This document shows, in pieces, positions 6,887-16,200 of a DNA stretch of 18,519 bases; position 1 is the first letter of the stretch, and each line of letters starts with the position of its first letter. A program made the translations under genes and the position numbers. A model generated the notes under the pieces. It saw only the letters and a list, made by a program, of their open reading frames with translations. It was not told the origin of the DNA and searched no databases. Source of the DNA: CAWVWF01 sp963933885 (GTDB taxonomy: Bacteria > Bacteroidota > Bacteroidia > Flavobacteriales_C > GCA-002722245). The stretch covers positions 1 through 18,519 of the forward strand of contig CAWVWF010000049.1 of NCBI GenBank assembly GCA_963933885.1, given 5' to 3'.

Positions 6887-7426
6887 ATGGTGAAATCAGA
6901 AGGTTATTTCGAAATGTTAAATTCTTGGGATTTACAAGATTTAGTAGATCATATAATGAATACTCATCATGCGTACCTAAAAGCTAACTATCCATTAATA
7001 TTAAAATTAATGGAAAAATTAGATCAAGATTCTAATGAGGATAAAACAATTGGAAAAATAAAAAAACTTTTTATTGAATTCACAGATGATCTTGCATTGC
7101 ATTTAGTTAAAGAGGAAGAAGTTTTATTTCCCTATTTCAAAAAACTTGGAGAATCTAAAACAACAGGAAATAAGGCAGAACCAGCGTCTTTTGGGGATTT
7201 AGAGCGACCTATTGAAATGATGGAAGAAGATCATGATGATTCTCATCACATCATGGATGAAATTAAAAAGCTAACGAACAACTTCACTGCTCCAGCTGAT
7301 GCTCAACCTTCTATTCACTTTCTTTATTTTAAATTAAAAGAATTTGATGACGATATGGAAGTTCATCACGAAATTGAGAATCACATTTTATTTAAAAAAG
7401 CTACTGAATTAGAAAAAGAACTTTAG
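6887..7426 (+). CDS. Hemerythrin-type di-iron protein (RIC/YtfE/ScdA-like core)
   Basis: A 179-residue cytoplasmic protein matching the C-terminal hemerythrin domain of the RIC family (YtfE, ScdA), proteins tied to repair of iron-sulphur clusters after nitric oxide or oxidative stress. The six iron ligands of E. coli YtfE, as I recall them, map with matching spacing: H27, H72 and E76 (HLVKEEEVLFPYF), H116 (EEDHDD), H160 and E164 (HHEIENHILF). The H27-H72, H72-E76, H116-H160 and H160-E164 distances are identical to YtfE; the middle gap is 13 residues longer. The usual N-terminal ScdA_N domain with its conserved cysteine is absent, and the family's CPT segment reads QPS. So it could be an iron or oxygen/NO-binding protein rather than a full RIC. 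It starts at the ATG at 6887; no clear promoter is seen. Confidence 0.85.
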   Translation: MVKSEGYFEMLNSWDLQDLVDHIMNTHHAYLKANYPLILKLMEKLDQDSNEDKTIGKIKKLFIEFTDDLALHLVKEEEVLFPYFKKLGESKTTGNKAEPASFGDLERPIEMMEEDHDDSHHIMDEIKKLTNNFTAPADAQPSIHFLYFKLKEFDDDMEVHHEIENHILFKKATELEKEL

Positions 7427-7510
7427 TTCCAAAATTCTATTTAGTACGAAATTCACGAAAGCTCGTTAATAAGTTCAGCGTTTTCCTGAAACTTCAAAGG
7501 ACCTTACAAG

Positions 7511-7518
7511 TATATTTG
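7511..7518 (+). promoter_or_regulatory. Bacteroidota -7 box (TATATTTG) for the gene at 7548
   Basis: TATATTTG followed by C matches TAnnTTTG exactly and lies 29 bp before the ATG at 7548. No clear -33 TTG is present. It suggests the hypothetical gene is transcribed independently of the hemerythrin gene 121 bp upstream. Confidence 0.55.
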
Positions 7519-7547
7519 CAGGAATCTGTTAATTGTAGACTTTAAAA

Positions 7548-8099
7548 ATGGCTTTATTTAATTTCATAGGAAAGAAAAAACTTAAAGAACAACACGTTGC
7601 AAACGTTTTTGTAAGTACAATTAACGAATTGGCTGAAGAATCTTTTCCCACTCTTGCTGAATTCCTGAACGAGGCTCCTGAGTTAGAATCTAGTCCTTCA
7701 ATAAAAGAAAATCAATTAGAATGGTTTTTATATATTGTATTTAGTGCTAATTTGTACAATCTCAAATTTCATCTGGAAGCCGATCAATTAAACAGAATGA
7801 GAATTTTGGTTATCGATCAATTCATTGAAAACTTAGAGGATCGCAATCACGATCAAACATTAGAGCATATTAATAATTACGAAAATTATATTGCTGGATT
7901 AGATAGAACAAATGGTGACTTACCTAAATCTATCGCAACAGCATTATTTAATAAATACGGTTTAAACAGTTGTCAAGTCGATCATTTTCAAAAAATAAAC
8001 ACGCCGAATCCAATCATTATTAAATCGATTGAAGAAGCTACAAAAAACTTTATCTGGAACTGGAAGGACTTTTTAGAAAAGTACAAAATGGTGTCATAG
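7548..8099 (+). CDS. Hypothetical helical protein
   Basis: This 183-residue protein is not recognised. It begins MALFNFIGKKKLKEQHVANVF, has no signal peptide or membrane segment, and is composed mostly of amphipathic helices with few glycines; there is one cysteine. The C-terminal helix (TKNFIWNWKDFLEKYKMVS) is aromatic. It has its own -7 box and is followed by two hairpins, the second a good terminator, so it is probably a single-gene transcript. The start ATG at 7548 is well placed relative to the promoter. Codon use and base composition are like those of the neighbours, with no sign of recent transfer. Confidence 0.65.
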   Translation: MALFNFIGKKKLKEQHVANVFVSTINELAEESFPTLAEFLNEAPELESSPSIKENQLEWFLYIVFSANLYNLKFHLEADQLNRMRILVIDQFIENLEDRNHDQTLEHINNYENYIAGLDRTNGDLPKSIATALFNKYGLNSCQVDHFQKINTPNPIIIKSIEEATKNFIWNWKDFLEKYKMVS

Positions 8100-8104
8100 T
8101 GATA

Positions 8105-8122
8105 AGGTTTTCCTGAAAACCT
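8105..8122. repeat. Small perfect hairpin upstream of the terminator
   Basis: AGGTTTT (8105-8111) and AAAACCT (8116-8122) form a perfect 7-bp stem with a four-base loop, immediately after the stop of the gene at 7548-8099 and four bases before the terminator stem. It has no T run of its own on either strand; it may aid termination or protect the 3' end. Confidence 0.5.
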
Positions 8123-8125
8123 AAC

Positions 8126-8157
8126 AATCCTCAAGCTCTACACTTGGGGATTTTTTT
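8126..8157 (+). terminator. Rho-independent terminator of the hypothetical gene at 7548-8099
   Basis: AATCCTCAAG (8126-8135) pairs with CTTGGGGATT (8143-8152), one G-T pair included, around a seven-base loop; the stem ends in a run of seven T (8151-8157). It lies between converging genes, so it may also limit transcription arriving from priA, although the minus-strand read lacks a T run. Confidence 0.85.
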
Positions 8158-8164
8158 ATAAACA

Positions 8165-10630
8165 TTATTGAGGATCAACATCAACAATAACTCGTACCGA
8201 TTTAAAAGAAGGATCTTTTTTATAAACATTAATCCAATGCTGGATTGCATTTTTAATAGCTGTAATCGAAAGCTCTTTTTCAACCTTAACCAAAACCTTT
8301 TTATGATAGAAATTATTAATTCGAGCAATCCCGGGATACTCAGGTCCTAAAACACGCTCTTCACCAATAGCACCTTTTAAATTCATAGCATAACTTTCAC
8401 TACACGCATCCAAAACATTTTTGTCTCTATGTTTAAATGTTAACGAAATCAATCTGTAGAATGGAGGATAATGAAAATTCCTACGGTTCAGAATTTCGTT
8501 ATTATACATGTTTAGGTAATCATTCGCCATCACATCTCTAATAGTTGAATGATCAGGATTATGAGACTGTATAACTACCTTACCTCTCTTCTTCTTTCTT
8601 CCAGCTCTTCCTGAAACCTGAGCCATTAATTGATATGCTCGCTCGAAAGCTCTGAAATCAGGATAAAACAACATTTGGTCTGCATTCAATACACCTACTA
8701 AACTTACGTTATCGAAATCCAGTCCCTTTGTCAGCATTTGAGTACCAACTAAAATATCAATCTCCTTATCTTCGAATTGAGATATTAAATTTTGATATGC
8801 ATTCTTACCTCTAGTTGTATCTAAATCCATCCTAGCCACTTTGGCTTTAGGAAAAACATTTTTCACTTCCTCTTCGATCTTTTCCGTTCCAAATCCTTTT
8901 AAATCTGTCTCAACACTTCCACAAGCAGCACATGCAAGTTGAATTTGCTCAACATAACCACAATAATGACAACGAAGTAGATTTGCATATTTATGATAAG
9001 TTAAACTCACATCACAACGTTTACATTGTTGAATATGCCCACAAGTAAAACATTCTAACATTGGAGCAAACCCTCTTCTATTCTGAAACAAGATCACCTG
9101 TTCTTTCTGCTCTAAAGCTTCTTCAATATTTAATTTTAAAAGTGGCGTAAATAAAGAGACCATTTTCTTTTTCTTTTTCTCCTCTTTTAAATCTCCACAT
9201 TGAACTTCAGGTAACTGAACACCTGAATATCTTTTCTTTAATTCTACAAATCCATACTTACCCGTATTCGCATTGAAGAAAGATTCGACTGAAGGCGTTG
9301 CACTTCCTAATAACACCTTACCATTTGACATTTTCGCCAAGACAATCGCTAAATCTCTCCCATGATATCTAGGTGCTGGATCAAACTGCTTAAAAGTATT
9401 TTCATGTTCTTCATCTACGATTACCAACCCTAAATTTTGAAATGGTAAAAACAATGAAGACCTTGCTCCTAGTATAATTTTATATTTAGAATTCTTTCCT
9501 TTTATAAGCTCTTTCCAGAGTTCAACTCTTTCGTTCAAATTAAACTTGGAATGATATACACCAACTGAATCTCCAAAAATCTTCTGAAGCCTTACAATTA
9601 TCTGAGTTGTAAGTGCTATCTCAGGTAGTAAGTATAGTACTTGTTCTCCTTTATCAATTGCATCTTGTATTAAATTTATATAAACTTCTGTTTTACCACT
9701 TCCTGTTACTCCATGTAATAAAACAACATCTTTATCTTCAAAGTTTTTGTTTATCGAATCATAAACGCCACTTTGTTCTTCATTCAAAACTGGTAAAGCT
9801 TTCAATATACCTTCATAGTTTCTTAACCTACCAACTTCAGCCTCTTCTATTCTTAAAATTCCTTTTTTTACTAATCCATTTAAAACACTTGTATTAGAGC
9901 TAGTTTCTTTTAAAAGAGCACTCCTCTTAACTTTAAAGGTATTCAAGTTTAAATCTTGACGTCCCATTATCCGCATTAATAAATCTTCTTGTTTTGGTGA
10001 AGACTTTAATAATGGAAAGGCGTTTAATAAATCTGATTCAGTTTTATAATTTTCGACATCTATAAAGACAAAAGTTTCGATCTTAGGTTTAAACCTCTCT
10101 TTCACTTCCTCTTCTAAAACAATAATATCTTTCTCTAGCAATTCTTTTATAATTCCATGTATGTTTTTAACACCAAGAATACTTGAGATATCTTCTAAAG
10201 AAAGAATAGGTTGAATTTGCAAAGCCTCTGCAACAAGGTATTCTTGATCTGACAAACCAGTTAAATCTGGTGTAGACAAATCATTTAATAAAACCTTAGT
10301 TTCACTTACTAATTTAAAACCTGAAGGTAAAGCAGCATTCATTATTTCTCCAGGAGCACACATATAGTATACTTTCATCCAATCCCAGATTTTTAACTGA
10401 TTAAGCGTTACAATAGGAAAATCGTCTAAGACGAACTCAATTGCTTTTGCCTGATATTCAACAGGTGGTTTTGAATGAACATTTCTTATAATGGCAGTGT
10501 AAAATTTAGATCTCCCAAATTTCACAACTACTCGCTTTCCTATTTCAATTTGATCAACTTGATCTTCCTGTACGAAATACGTAAAAAGATTGGGTAAAGG
10601 AACTGGAACAATTAAATCGACAAAAACCAT
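8165..10630 (-). CDS. priA: Primosomal protein N' (replication restart helicase PriA)
   Basis: The 821-residue product is a superfamily 2 DNA helicase that reloads the replication machinery at stalled forks. I chose the ATG at 10628-10630; a TTG five codons earlier is open but gives an unusual N-terminus, whereas MVFVDLIVPVPLPNLFTY is the usual start of the DNA-binding domain. Walker A GVTGSGKT lies at about 307-314, the DEEH box at about 406-409, a GSAT motif III at about 442-445, and a zinc-binding region of four Cys pairs at about 527-570 (CFTC, CKRC, CHYC, CAAC). The C-terminal helicase lobe has GTQMLTKGLDF and QVSGRAGR. Length is normal for the Bacteroidota form. It follows pfkA by 18 bp on the same strand and is probably cotranscribed with it. 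Confidence 0.96.
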   Translation of the reverse strand: MVFVDLIVPVPLPNLFTYFVQEDQVDQIEIGKRVVVKFGRSKFYTAIIRNVHSKPPVEYQAKAIEFVLDDFPIVTLNQLKIWDWMKVYYMCAPGEIMNAALPSGFKLVSETKVLLNDLSTPDLTGLSDQEYLVAEALQIQPILSLEDISSILGVKNIHGIIKELLEKDIIVLEEEVKERFKPKIETFVFIDVENYKTESDLLNAFPLLKSSPKQEDLLMRIMGRQDLNLNTFKVKRSALLKETSSNTSVLNGLVKKGILRIEEAEVGRLRNYEGILKALPVLNEEQSGVYDSINKNFEDKDVVLLHGVTGSGKTEVYINLIQDAIDKGEQVLYLLPEIALTTQIIVRLQKIFGDSVGVYHSKFNLNERVELWKELIKGKNSKYKIILGARSSLFLPFQNLGLVIVDEEHENTFKQFDPAPRYHGRDLAIVLAKMSNGKVLLGSATPSVESFFNANTGKYGFVELKKRYSGVQLPEVQCGDLKEEKKKKKMVSLFTPLLKLNIEEALEQKEQVILFQNRRGFAPMLECFTCGHIQQCKRCDVSLTYHKYANLLRCHYCGYVEQIQLACAACGSVETDLKGFGTEKIEEEVKNVFPKAKVARMDLDTTRGKNAYQNLISQFEDKEIDILVGTQMLTKGLDFDNVSLVGVLNADQMLFYPDFRAFERAYQLMAQVSGRAGRKKKRGKVVIQSHNPDHSTIRDVMANDYLNMYNNEILNRRNFHYPPFYRLISLTFKHRDKNVLDACSESYAMNLKGAIGEERVLGPEYPGIARINNFYHKKVLVKVEKELSITAIKNAIQHWINVYKKDPSFKSVRVIVDVDPQ

Positions 10631-10648
10631 ATCCCTAAGAAACAAAAA

Positions 10649-11620
10649 TTAAATCGAAAGAATATCGATCATCTCTAATAAATTTGGATCAATCTTTTCT
10701 TGATTTTTAATAGCCTTTTCAAAAGGAGTGTAAGAAATCTTAGAATTTACAACTCCAATCATTTCTCCTCTTCTTCCGTTAATAAGACTTTTAACGGAAT
10801 CAACTCCTACTTGACTTGCTCTAACTCTTTCCATACAAGTAGGTGAACCACCTCTCTGGATATGACCTAAAACAACTACTCTAATGTCAAATGATGGACA
10901 TTTATCTTTTAAGATTTCAGAAACTGTCTGAGCATTACCTTCTTTTGCTCCTTCTGCTACTATAACTATATTACTTAATTTCTTACGCTTACTAGAATCC
11001 AGCATCTTTGCAACAAGATCATCTACAGTTTTTTCACTCTCAGGATATAAAATAGCCTCTGCTCCACAACCAATTCCAGCTCTTAACGCTATAAATCCAG
11101 CATCTTTCCCCATTACTTCAACAACAAATAATCTATTATGAGAATCAGCTGTATCTCTAATTTTATCTACAGCGTCGATAACTGTATTAAGAGCAGTATC
11201 ATAACCAATAGTATAATCAGTTCCTGCTAAGTCATTATCGATAGTACCAGCTAAACCAACTATTGGAAAATCAAATTCATTTATAAAGATATTAGCTCCG
11301 GTAAAAGTTCCATCTCCACCAATAACTACTAATCCTTCGATTCCTTCACTTTTTAAATTACTATATGCTTGTTGTCTACCTTCAACAGTTCTAAAACCAT
11401 CGCTACGCATACTTTTCAATATAGTACCTCCTCTTTGTAATATGTTCGCTACTGAACTTGCTTTCAACTCAACAAAGTCACCTTCAATCATTCCATCATA
11501 CCCACGCTTAATTCCAACTACTTCAACATTGTGAAATGCTGCAGTTCTAACAACAGCTCTCAAAGCTGCATTCATTCCTGGAGCATCTCCTCCTGACGTT
11601 AAAACACCAATTTTCTTCAT
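10649..11620 (-). CDS. pfkA: ATP-dependent 6-phosphofructokinase
   Basis: The 323-residue enzyme phosphorylates fructose 6-phosphate to fructose 1,6-bisphosphate, the committed step of glycolysis. The start at 11618-11620 gives MKKIGVLTSGGDAPGMNAAL, the usual beginning; 22 more codons upstream are open but would read through the promoter. Motifs seen are the GG of the ATP site (10-11), GGDGT at 101-105, GTIDND at 125-130 with the catalytic aspartate D128, MGKDAGF at 170-176 and HIQRGGSP at 253-260. Glycine in GGDG and before TIDND, where pyrophosphate enzymes have Asp and Lys, indicates ATP as phosphoryl donor. Length agrees with the bacterial family (about 320). It leads a two-gene unit with priA. 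The promoter at 11658-11687 gives a leader of roughly 30 bases. Confidence 0.96.
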   Translation of the reverse strand: MKKIGVLTSGGDAPGMNAALRAVVRTAAFHNVEVVGIKRGYDGMIEGDFVELKASSVANILQRGGTILKSMRSDGFRTVEGRQQAYSNLKSEGIEGLVVIGGDGTFTGANIFINEFDFPIVGLAGTIDNDLAGTDYTIGYDTALNTVIDAVDKIRDTADSHNRLFVVEVMGKDAGFIALRAGIGCGAEAILYPESEKTVDDLVAKMLDSSKRKKLSNIVIVAEGAKEGNAQTVSEILKDKCPSFDIRVVVLGHIQRGGSPTCMERVRASQVGVDSVKSLINGRRGEMIGVVNSKISYTPFEKAIKNQEKIDPNLLEMIDILSI

Positions 11621-11657
11621 AGCAAGTAGTTTTTTAATTTCGCAATTAAGTAGCCTA

Positions 11658-11687
11658 CAAAAATAAACAAAGTTTAAGGATATCAAT
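11658..11687 (-). promoter_or_regulatory. Promoter of pfkA-priA
   Basis: On the minus strand a -33 element ATTG (11687-11684) is followed after 18 bp by TATTTTTG (11665-11658), an exact TAnnTTTG -7 box. The pfkA ATG lies about 38 bp further on. This matches the known Bacteroidota promoter layout well. Confidence 0.75.
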
Positions 11688-11821
11688 CATACATTTTTTT
11701 AAATGTTTGAATTCTTTTCAAAGAATCTCCTATTGCCAATAAAATTTGACTTTCATTCTTAACAGATTTCATAAAATTATTCTATATTTACGGTTTTAGA
11801 GCAAACTATATTACTTCTAAT

Positions 11822-12745
11822 ATGAAAAGCAGTAAAAATATTTTAAAAGGAATTGGATCTATTGTTTTATCCAGTTTAATCATTGTTGGATGTGGAGATG
11901 ATCCTAAAGACAATCCTGAAACTACAACTACTGTAGATACAGCAACTGTTACGGAACCTGTAAAGGACCATCCAATTCAGAAGTTTGACAACGCTATTTT
12001 TAGTATTCCATCTCCAATTCAATTGGGACAGATTATTCAAAAATCAGGTGCTGCGTTTAACGAAGATCTTTTAAATGATCCATCTGCTGTAAAAAACTAT
12101 ACTGATCTTGCTAGTCAAGCTTTAAACTTAGGTGTTTATGGTGCCGATTTAGGATATACTGCTCTTTACGAAAAAAGCCAGAAATCAATTAAGTACATGA
12201 AGTCAGTACAACAACTAAGTACTAGTGTTGGTATTGCAGATGCTTTTGACATGCAAACAATTAATGCTGTTCAAAGGAACTTAAACAATGGAAATAAAGA
12301 TTCTTTATTATATGTGATTTCAAATGCTTACAGAAAAGCAGATGACTTTTTACAAGTATCAGACAGAAAATACATCGGTTCTTTAATCGTTGTTGGAGGA
12401 TGGTTAGAAAGTATGCATTTTGCAGGAATACTTGGAAAACAAGATAAGAGTCCAGAAATTCAAAACATGGTTGGTATGCAAAAACATACTTTAAATACAA
12501 TGATCGACAAAATGTTGAGCAGATATTTAAATGAGCCAGGTGTTGAAGATGTTGCTAACAACTTAGAAGAAATTAGAGTATTGTTTGATCAAGTTGAAAT
12601 CAAATATGAATACACAAAACCTGAAACTGATAAAGAGAATAAGTTGACGAAACTTAAATCTAAATCAACAGTAGAAATTTCAGACGAATTGTTCGGTCAA
12701 ATCGTTGATAAGATTGAAGAAGTTAGAGGTAAAATTATTAAGTAA
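11822..12745 (+). CDS. Putative lipoprotein, function unknown
   Basis: The 307-residue product has a lipoprotein signal: basic start MKSSKNILKG, hydrophobic IGSIVLSSLIIVG and lipobox Cys24. Acidic residues follow directly (CGDDPKD), which in some Bacteroidota act as a signal for export to the cell surface, and then a Thr-rich linker of about 15 residues. The mature domain (about 50-307) is mainly helical with no motif I can name; segments such as GVYGADLGYTALYEKSQ and GGWLESMHFA are distinctive. A conserved Bacteroidota lipoprotein family of unknown role fits the pattern, but I cannot confirm this. It is followed after 27 bp by a small secreted protein, and the two probably share a transcript. 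Confidence 0.75.
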   Translation: MKSSKNILKGIGSIVLSSLIIVGCGDDPKDNPETTTTVDTATVTEPVKDHPIQKFDNAIFSIPSPIQLGQIIQKSGAAFNEDLLNDPSAVKNYTDLASQALNLGVYGADLGYTALYEKSQKSIKYMKSVQQLSTSVGIADAFDMQTINAVQRNLNNGNKDSLLYVISNAYRKADDFLQVSDRKYIGSLIVVGGWLESMHFAGILGKQDKSPEIQNMVGMQKHTLNTMIDKMLSRYLNEPGVEDVANNLEEIRVLFDQVEIKYEYTKPETDKENKLTKLKSKSTVEISDELFGQIVDKIEEVRGKIIK

Positions 12746-12772
12746 TTCAGAGTTAGAGAAAAGTATTATATC

Positions 12773-13192
12773 ATGAAAAAATTAATAGCAATATTTTCAT
12801 TCTTATTAGTAGCAGGAATAACGCAAGTTCAAGCACAGTGTGATACAATCGCAAACTACTGCCACAAAAATAACTTCACAGTAGATTATATATCTGACGG
12901 TCAAAACTACAGAGCATTACTTTTTGCTGAACAAGAAGCTGAATTTGAAACAACTTTCTTTGGAGGTGTTACTTATAGAGTTGCTGCTTGTACTGGTTTT
13001 GAACAAGGAAACTTAATTTTCAGAGTTAAAGATGAATTAGGAAATACTTTATTTGATAGTATGGATCAACAAAATGCTCCTTATTGGGATTTCAGTGTTG
13101 AATCTACTATTACAGTTAAGATTGTTACTTTATTAGATCCTTTAGAAGCACCATCAGGATGTGCTACTATTTTGATTGGATTTAAACAATAA
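12773..13192 (+). CDS. Small secreted cysteine-containing protein, function unknown
   Basis: A 139-residue protein with a signal peptide (MKKLIAIFSFLLVAGITQVQA, cleavage before Q-C). The mature part is strand-rich, with four cysteines (CDTIANYC at the start, AACTGF in the middle and GCATI near the end) that may form two disulphides, a DGQNYRALLFAEQEAEF segment, IFRVKDELGNTLFDS and a WDFSVEST strand. I recall similar short exported proteins in Bacteroidota with no assigned function. It lies 27 bp after the lipoprotein and is followed by a palindrome and a long hairpin before the transporter gene. Secretion is clear; the role is unknown. Confidence 0.75.
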   Translation: MKKLIAIFSFLLVAGITQVQAQCDTIANYCHKNNFTVDYISDGQNYRALLFAEQEAEFETTFFGGVTYRVAACTGFEQGNLIFRVKDELGNTLFDSMDQQNAPYWDFSVESTITVKIVTLLDPLEAPSGCATILIGFKQ

Positions 13193-13198
13193 AAAAAC

Positions 13199-13214
13199 TT
13201 TCAATATATTGAAA
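13199..13214. repeat. 16-bp perfect palindrome
   Basis: TTTCAATATATTGAAA is its own reverse complement and lies 7 bp after the stop of the small secreted protein gene. As a perfect AT-rich palindrome it could be a regulator site or a weak hairpin. Confidence 0.5.
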
Positions 13215-13216
13215 CT

Positions 13217-13246
13217 AAGGCATTAATACTAGCGTATTGATGCCTT
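13217..13246. repeat. 13-bp hairpin before the ABCG-like transporter
   Basis: AAGGCATTAATAC (13217-13229) pairs with GTATTGATGCCTT (13234-13246), one G-T pair included, around the loop TAGC. Neither side has a long T run, so it is not a typical terminator. It ends 25 bp before the transporter ATG and may be a transcript 3' end or a leader structure. Confidence 0.6.
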
Positions 13247-13271
13247 CTTAGTATAGAGTTAAAACAGATTA

Positions 13272-16200
13272 ATGAGCGAAAGAATTCTTAAAGCTTTAAT
13301 GCAATTATTCGCGTTGGTAGCGAAAGTTGACAACATTAATACCGATGCTAAATCTGTAGTTGAAACATTTTTAAAACAACAACTTAATGCTGAACTGGTC
13401 CAACAATATCTTGACCTGTTTCAAGAATACCTTGAGAAATATCAAAAAAAATCTAAAAACAAAGAAGGAAAAGAAAGAAAAAGAACTTCTGTTAACTCAG
13501 TAAAAGTTCTTCGTATTTGTACTCAAATAAATGAAGAACTTCAACAAAAACAAAAAATAATTGTACTTCTTAGGTTACTCGAATTCACATTCGCAGATGA
13601 CTATTCCGAACAGGAAATAGAATTTGTTACTACTGTTGCTGATACCTTTAATATTCCAGAAGAAGAATTTAGAGAGTCAATGGCTTTTGTAGTTTCTAAT
13701 GATCAAACAATTCCTGACAATGATAATTTCTTAATTATTAGTCAGAATAATGAAACTGAATTTGAAAGGGCTAAAAAGATTAACCACCCACAATTAGATG
13801 GATGTGTTAAAATCCTTAGACTTAATCAATCAGGAAACTATATAGCAAAATATTGTGGTGAGGAAGCTATTTATATCAATGGCCAAGTTATCGATACAAA
13901 TAGAGTTTATTTTCTTGCGCATGGATCAAGTATAAGAAGTAAGAAACAAAAGCCAATTTATTTTAGTGATATTGCTTCTAAATATAGAGCGGAACAAGAA
14001 GCTAAAGAACTGGACTTTGTAATAGATAAATTACAATATAAATTCCCAGCTGGTAACATCGGTATTCACGAATTAAACCTTGTAGATCAAGGTGGTAATT
14101 TAGTTGGAATAATGGGAGCCTCTGGTGCTGGAAAATCAACTTTACTTTCCTTACTAAACGGGACAATGTCTCCAACTTCTGGAACTGTAAAAATTAACGG
14201 TATTGACATCCATAAACAAGTAGATCAACTAGAAGGTGTAATAGGACATATCTCTCAAGATGATTTATTAATCGAAGACCTTTCAGTATTCGATAACCTT
14301 TTCTACAACACAAAACTTTGTTTTGATAGTTTACCTGAAAAGAGCATTATAAAAAAGACTATTGATCTTCTTAAAAGTTTAGGCCTTTATGAAATCAAAG
14401 AATTAAAAGTTGGATCTCCATTAAATAAAAAAATAAGTGGAGGACAAAGAAAGCGTTTAAACATTGCCTTAGAATTAATAAGAGAACCTCAGGTTCTTTT
14501 TGTTGATGAACCTACTTCAGGTTTATCATCAAGAGATTCTGAAAACATAATGGATCTTCTTAAAGAGTTAGCCATTAAAGGGCAACTTGTATTTGTAGTT
14601 ATCCATCAACCATCTTCTGAAATTTTCAAGATGTTTGATAACCTTCTTATTTTAGATACTGGTGGTTTCCCAATTTACTACGGTAATCCAGTTGAAGCTG
14701 TAATTTATTTCAAGAAAGCTATTAATCACGTTACTGCAAATGAAAGCGAATGCTTTAATTGTGGGAATGTTAATCCAGAACAAATTTTCAATATCATCGA
14801 GACTAAGGTTGTTGATGAATATGGGAACATAACTGAACAGCGTAGAATTCCACCAAAAATGTGGAATAAATACTACGATGAACACATAGAAAAGCCAGAT
14901 ACTAGTTCTAGCACAAAAGAACTTCCAACAGGAACATATAGAAAACCGAAAAGAACAAAACAATTTAAAGTTTTTTTTATAAGAGATATATTATCAAAGA
15001 TTGCGAACACCCAATACATGTTGATTAACTTCATCGAAGGGCCGTTCCTTGCATTCTTACTATCCTACCTTGTTAAATTTTATAGTACAGAAAGTGGACC
15101 TGATGCCGCATACGTATTTAGGTACAACGAAAACATAACTGCATATTTATTTATGAGTGTAGTAGTTGCCTTATTTATGGGGTTAACTGTAAGTGCAGAA
15201 GAAATAATAAGAGACCGTAAAATATTGAAACGTGAAACATTCTTAGATCTTTCAAGATTTAGTTATTTATCAAGTAAGGTTTCTATTATGTTTATAATCT
15301 CAGCGATTCAAACACTTACCTACATTCTATTAGGGAACTTAGTTCTTGGTATTGAAGGAATGTATTTAGACTATTGGTTGATTCTTTTTGTATCAAGTTG
15401 TTTCGCAAATATGCTTGGTCTTAATATATCTTCCGCATTCAATTCCGTTGTTACTATTTACATTTTAATACCAATACTTCTTATCCCACAATTACTACTA
15501 AGTGGAGTAATTGTAAAGTTCGACAAACTTAATCCAAGTTTAGCAAGTCAAACTGTAGTTCCAATTGCAGGAGAAATGATGGTATCTCGTTGGGCTTTTG
15601 AAGCCCTTGCTGTGAACCAGTTTAAAGAGAACAAATTTGAAAAGCAGTATTACCCATTTGATAAAGCAATGAGTATAGCGAACTTCAAAAGGAGCTTTTG
15701 GATTCCTGCAGTAAAGACTCGTGTTACTATGTGCTTAAACTATCTTGGTAAAAAAGAGAGGGAAGAAAAATTCAATAATAATTTAGAAACTATTAAATCT
15801 GAATTAATTAAAGAGAACAATCACGTTCTATACATCATAAATAATATTGTTGAGAATAAAAACAATCTGATTCAAAAAGAATTAAAAGCTTACTTCCCAA
15901 AAAGCAGATTAGAGTCTTTAAAACAAACACTAAAGAATAGTAATAAGCTATTAAGTGGAGCTGTTACATTTGATAAACAGCTTGCTAAAAAAATTAACTA
16001 CACGTTAAATGATTTGAAATCATTTTACACTAAATACTATAATGCCAACAGTAAAAGGAAGAATATTATAATATCTCAGCTACAGAAAAAGGATAATGGA
16101 AAAGCTTTATTTTTAGAAGAAAGAGACAACTTCCAGAATGAAAGTCTATCTGATTTAGTGAAAAACAATAATGAATTAAATAAAATCATTGAACATGATG

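Noticed and set aside
8131..8350. Short open frames on both strands at the priA 3' end
   Set aside because: They overlap the well-supported priA coding sequence or the terminator and show no recognisable protein features.
9613..9897. Plus-strand leucine-rich frame of 94 codons that looks like membrane protein
   Set aside because: It is antisense to priA; the hydrophobicity comes from complementing Lys/Glu/Asn-rich codons.
11783..11790. TATATTTA as a -7 box for the lipoprotein at 11822
   Set aside because: It misses the final G of TAnnTTTG, and the nearest TTTG is about 34 bp away, too far for a -33 element.
12261..12500. Minus-strand frame of 79 codons
   Set aside because: It is antisense to the lipoprotein gene and has no promoter box or plausible product.
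14652..14963. Minus-strand frame of 103 codons
   Set aside because: It is antisense to the ABCG-like transporter between the ATPase and membrane domains; the opposite strand is clearly coding.
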